Positions 6,261 through 7,626 of a stretch of DNA of 7,626 nucleotides are shown here, piece after piece. The number at the start of each line of letters is the position of its first letter. Within the stretch, counting starts at the first letter, position 1. Made by a program: the position numbers and the translations under genes. Origin of the DNA: an uncultured Faecalibacterium sp. Lineage in GTDB: Bacteria; Bacillota; Clostridia; Oscillospirales; Ruminococcaceae. Location: contig CALDLZ010000012.1 of NCBI GenBank assembly GCA_937915335.1, forward strand, positions 1 through 7,626, in the 5' to 3' direction. A model generated the notes under the pieces. That model did not search any database, had not been told where the DNA came from, and saw only the letters and a program-made list of their open reading frames with translations.

Positions 6261-7196
6261 GTGTTTGCGAAAAAGGAAAAAGGCTATGTTCCCCCGAAGA
6301 TGCACGAGAAACTCTCGGCAGGGGATATCGTGTTTAGTATCATCAACTACACGGTGTTCGGCGTGTTCACCCTCGCCTGCATTTTCCCGTTCTATTACCT
6401 GTTTATCAATACCATTTCGGACAACAACCTCGTTTCGTCCGGTAAGATCGATTTCATCCCCAAGGGCATCCACTTCGGCAACTATCTGGCTGTGCTGCAA
6501 TTGGGTGATCTGGGACAAGCACTGGTGGTCACGCTGGCTCGTACCGTCATCGGTACCATCATCATGGTGCTGTGCTCCGCGCTGGCAGGTTACATCTTTA
6601 CCAAGCGTGAGATGTGGCACCGCAGTTTCTGGTATCGTTTTGTGGTGCTGACCATGTACCTGAATGCCGGTATCATTCCGTGGTACCTGAATATGTCCAT
6701 GCTGGGCCTGACCAACAACTTCCTGGCCTACATCCTGCCCTGCATTATGGTGCCGTATAACCTGATCCTCGTCAAAACCTACATCGAGTCCATCCCGCAG
6801 GCGTTGGAAGAGAGTGCGGCGCTGGATGGTGCCAACTACTTCCAGCGATTTTATAAGATCATTCTACCGCTGTCCAAGCCCATTCTGGCTACCATTGCCA
6901 TCTTCGGCGCGGTCAACCACTGGAACTCGTTCCAGGATTCGCTGATCCTGATGCAGTCTGCGCCGTCGCTGTTCACTTTGCAGCACCGCCTGTACATCTA
7001 TCTGAATCAGGCCTCCAACCTGAGCCAGATGATGAGCGGTGGCAGCGTCAGTCAGGCCGCGCTGAACAGCCTGATGAACATGAAAGTTGTCAAGTACACG
7101 GTGGCTATGGTTACGGTCATTCCTATCATGCTGTTCTATCCGTTCATGCAGAAATACTTTGAGTCCGGCATCATGCTGGGCGCGGTTAAAGGGTGA
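6261..7196 (+). CDS. ABC transporter permease, LplC/YtcP-like
   Basis: The second permease, 311 residues, of normal length for the family, with a GTG start. Six likely membrane helices lie near residues 24-50, 87-112, 122-140, 150-175, 205-221 and 277-296. The EAA loop EESAALDGANYFQRFYKIILP (183-203) is intact and should dock on the ATPase. FIPKGIHFGNYLAVLQ (65-80) and the C-terminal KYFESGIMLGAVKG are hallmarks of the LplC/YtcP group of carbohydrate permeases. It would pair with the preceding permease as a heterodimer and accept substrate from the lipoprotein that begins at 7259. No ATPase gene is present in the window; in this family a shared MsmX-type ATPase is common. The stop codon TGA is the first base triplet of a strong hairpin. 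Confidence 0.95.
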   Translation: MFAKKEKGYVPPKMHEKLSAGDIVFSIINYTVFGVFTLACIFPFYYLFINTISDNNLVSSGKIDFIPKGIHFGNYLAVLQLGDLGQALVVTLARTVIGTIIMVLCSALAGYIFTKREMWHRSFWYRFVVLTMYLNAGIIPWYLNMSMLGLTNNFLAYILPCIMVPYNLILVKTYIESIPQALEESAALDGANYFQRFYKIILPLSKPILATIAIFGAVNHWNSFQDSLILMQSAPSLFTLQHRLYIYLNQASNLSQMMSGGSVSQAALNSLMNMKVVKYTVAMVTVIPIMLFYPFMQKYFESGIMLGAVKG

Positions 7197-7228
7197 TGTA
7201 ATTGCCGCCGTCGGTGGCAATTACATCA
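7194..7228 (+). other. Intercistronic hairpin, probably transcript-stabilising rather than a terminator
   Basis: TGATGTAATTGCC (7194-7206) is perfectly inverted at 7216-7228, and the stem continues by a G-U and two G-C pairs to a three-base loop (7210-7212), 16 pairs in all. The following bases are CACAAGAAAAAATT, so there is no T-tract on this strand, and the minus strand lacks one too. It begins at the stop codon of the second permease and ends 30 bases before the binding-protein start. Such hairpins between permease and binding-protein genes can block 3' exonucleases and raise binding-protein mRNA relative to permease mRNA; that role is inferred here. Confidence 0.7.
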
Positions 7229-7244
7229 CAAGAAAAAATTTGAG

Positions 7245-7250
7245 AAGGAG
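7245..7250 (+). promoter_or_regulatory. Ribosome binding site of second binding protein
   Basis: AAGGAG, within a purine-rich stretch, ends 8 bases before ATG 7259 and fixes this start. Confidence 0.8.
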
Positions 7251-7258
7251 ATAACCCC

Positions 7259-7626
7259 ATGAGAAAAATGATTTCCCGCCGCAGCTTTCTGGCTGCATCC
7301 GGTGTGGTTGCCGCAGCTGCCGCATTGACAGCCTGCGGCGGCAGTTCCGCCAGCAGCACCGCTGCTTCCTCCACCGCTTCGTCTGCTGCATCCGGCAGCG
7401 TTGGCACCAGTGCCAACGGGCAAGAAGCCGACCTGACCGACATCATCCCCAAGGATACCGTCACCCTGACCTGTTACAGCCAGCTGGCAAACTCTTCCGG
7501 TGAACTGACCGGTTGGTTTGCACAGGTGCTGAAGGACAAGTTCAATGTCAAGATGAACATTGTCCCCGATCTGGATGGTGCGTTCTCTACCCGCATGGAG
7601 TCCGGTGACCTGGGCGATATCGTTAT
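7259..7626 (+). CDS. Solute-binding lipoprotein of the ABC importer, 3'-truncated by window edge
   Basis: About 122 codons are visible and the frame is open to the end of the window. The N-terminus is MRKMISRRSFLAASG with a twin-arginine-like motif (residues 6-11), then an alanine-rich hydrophobic stretch and a lipobox LTAC with Cys26. A flexible Ser/Ala/Thr-rich linker (about 27-55) follows, as expected for a lipoprotein tethered away from the membrane. The mature part then begins with VTLTCYSQLANSSGELTGWF and continues MESGDLGDIV, resembling the first lobe of family-1 carbohydrate-binding proteins (LplA-like). It follows the two permeases in the same direction, so it is probably the dedicated binding subunit of this importer. 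Its signal resembles that of the lipoprotein at 1146, but the mature start differs. The ligand cannot be told. Confidence 0.88.
   Translation, partial: MRKMISRRSFLAASGVVAAAAALTACGGSSASSTAASSTASSAASGSVGTSANGQEADLTDIIPKDTVTLTCYSQLANSSGELTGWFAQVLKDKFNVKMNIVPDLDGAFSTRMESGDLGDIV

Noticed and set aside
5145..6620. 491-codon open frame on the minus strand across both permeases
   Set aside because: It is antisense to two clear permeases, rich in His, Gln and Asp with no membrane or domain pattern, and has no ribosome site. It is a product of GC-rich codon use in the real genes.
1..7626. CRISPR array, insertion sequence, phage or toxin-antitoxin module
   Set aside because: No regular direct repeats with spacers, no transposase or integrase motifs and no paired terminal repeats were seen. 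The window is an ordinary-looking transport and signalling locus.

Overview
The window looks like a piece of a moderately GC-rich, low-GC-phylum Gram-positive gut bacterium, most likely a clostridial Oscillospiraceae/Ruminococcaceae member such as Faecalibacterium. This is an inference from four things: strong AGGAGG-type ribosome sites, A/T-rich intergenic DNA between GC-rich genes, lipoproteins that begin with an ISRRSFLAA signal, and YesM/YesN plus LplB/LplC-type sugar-transport genes. The species cannot be fixed from the sequence alone.

Layout. (1) Positions 2-1153 (+): the 3' part of a YesM/LytS-type membrane histidine kinase; its start lies outside the window. (2) 1146-2798 (+): a complete solute-binding lipoprotein whose start codon overlaps the kinase stop by 8 bases, so the two are translated as a pair. 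(3) 2803-2850: one perfect 16-bp hairpin with T-runs on both strands, a shared terminator for the converging genes. (4) 2854-4398 (-): a YesN-type response regulator (receiver domain plus AraC-type DNA-binding domain). (5) 4399-4772: a regulatory gap with back-to-back sigma-A-like promoters and repeated TTCCGGTA sites. (6) 4773-6248 and 6261-7196 (+): two carbohydrate-type ABC permeases, the first with an extra four-helix membrane domain of about 190 residues. (7) 7194-7228: a strong hairpin without a T-tract. (8) 7259 to the window end (+): the 5' part of a second solute-binding lipoprotein.

How it may work (inference). The kinase and its overlapping lipoprotein could form a sugar-sensing unit at the membrane. 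It would phosphorylate the response regulator, which would bind repeats in the 4399-4772 gap and switch on the permease-permease-binding protein operon. The organisation resembles three-component sensing of the XylFII-LytS-YesN kind. No ATP-binding subunit is present, so the importer presumably uses an ATPase encoded elsewhere, as LplABC/MsmX-type importers do. The transported substrate cannot be told from the sequence; an oligosaccharide is most likely.
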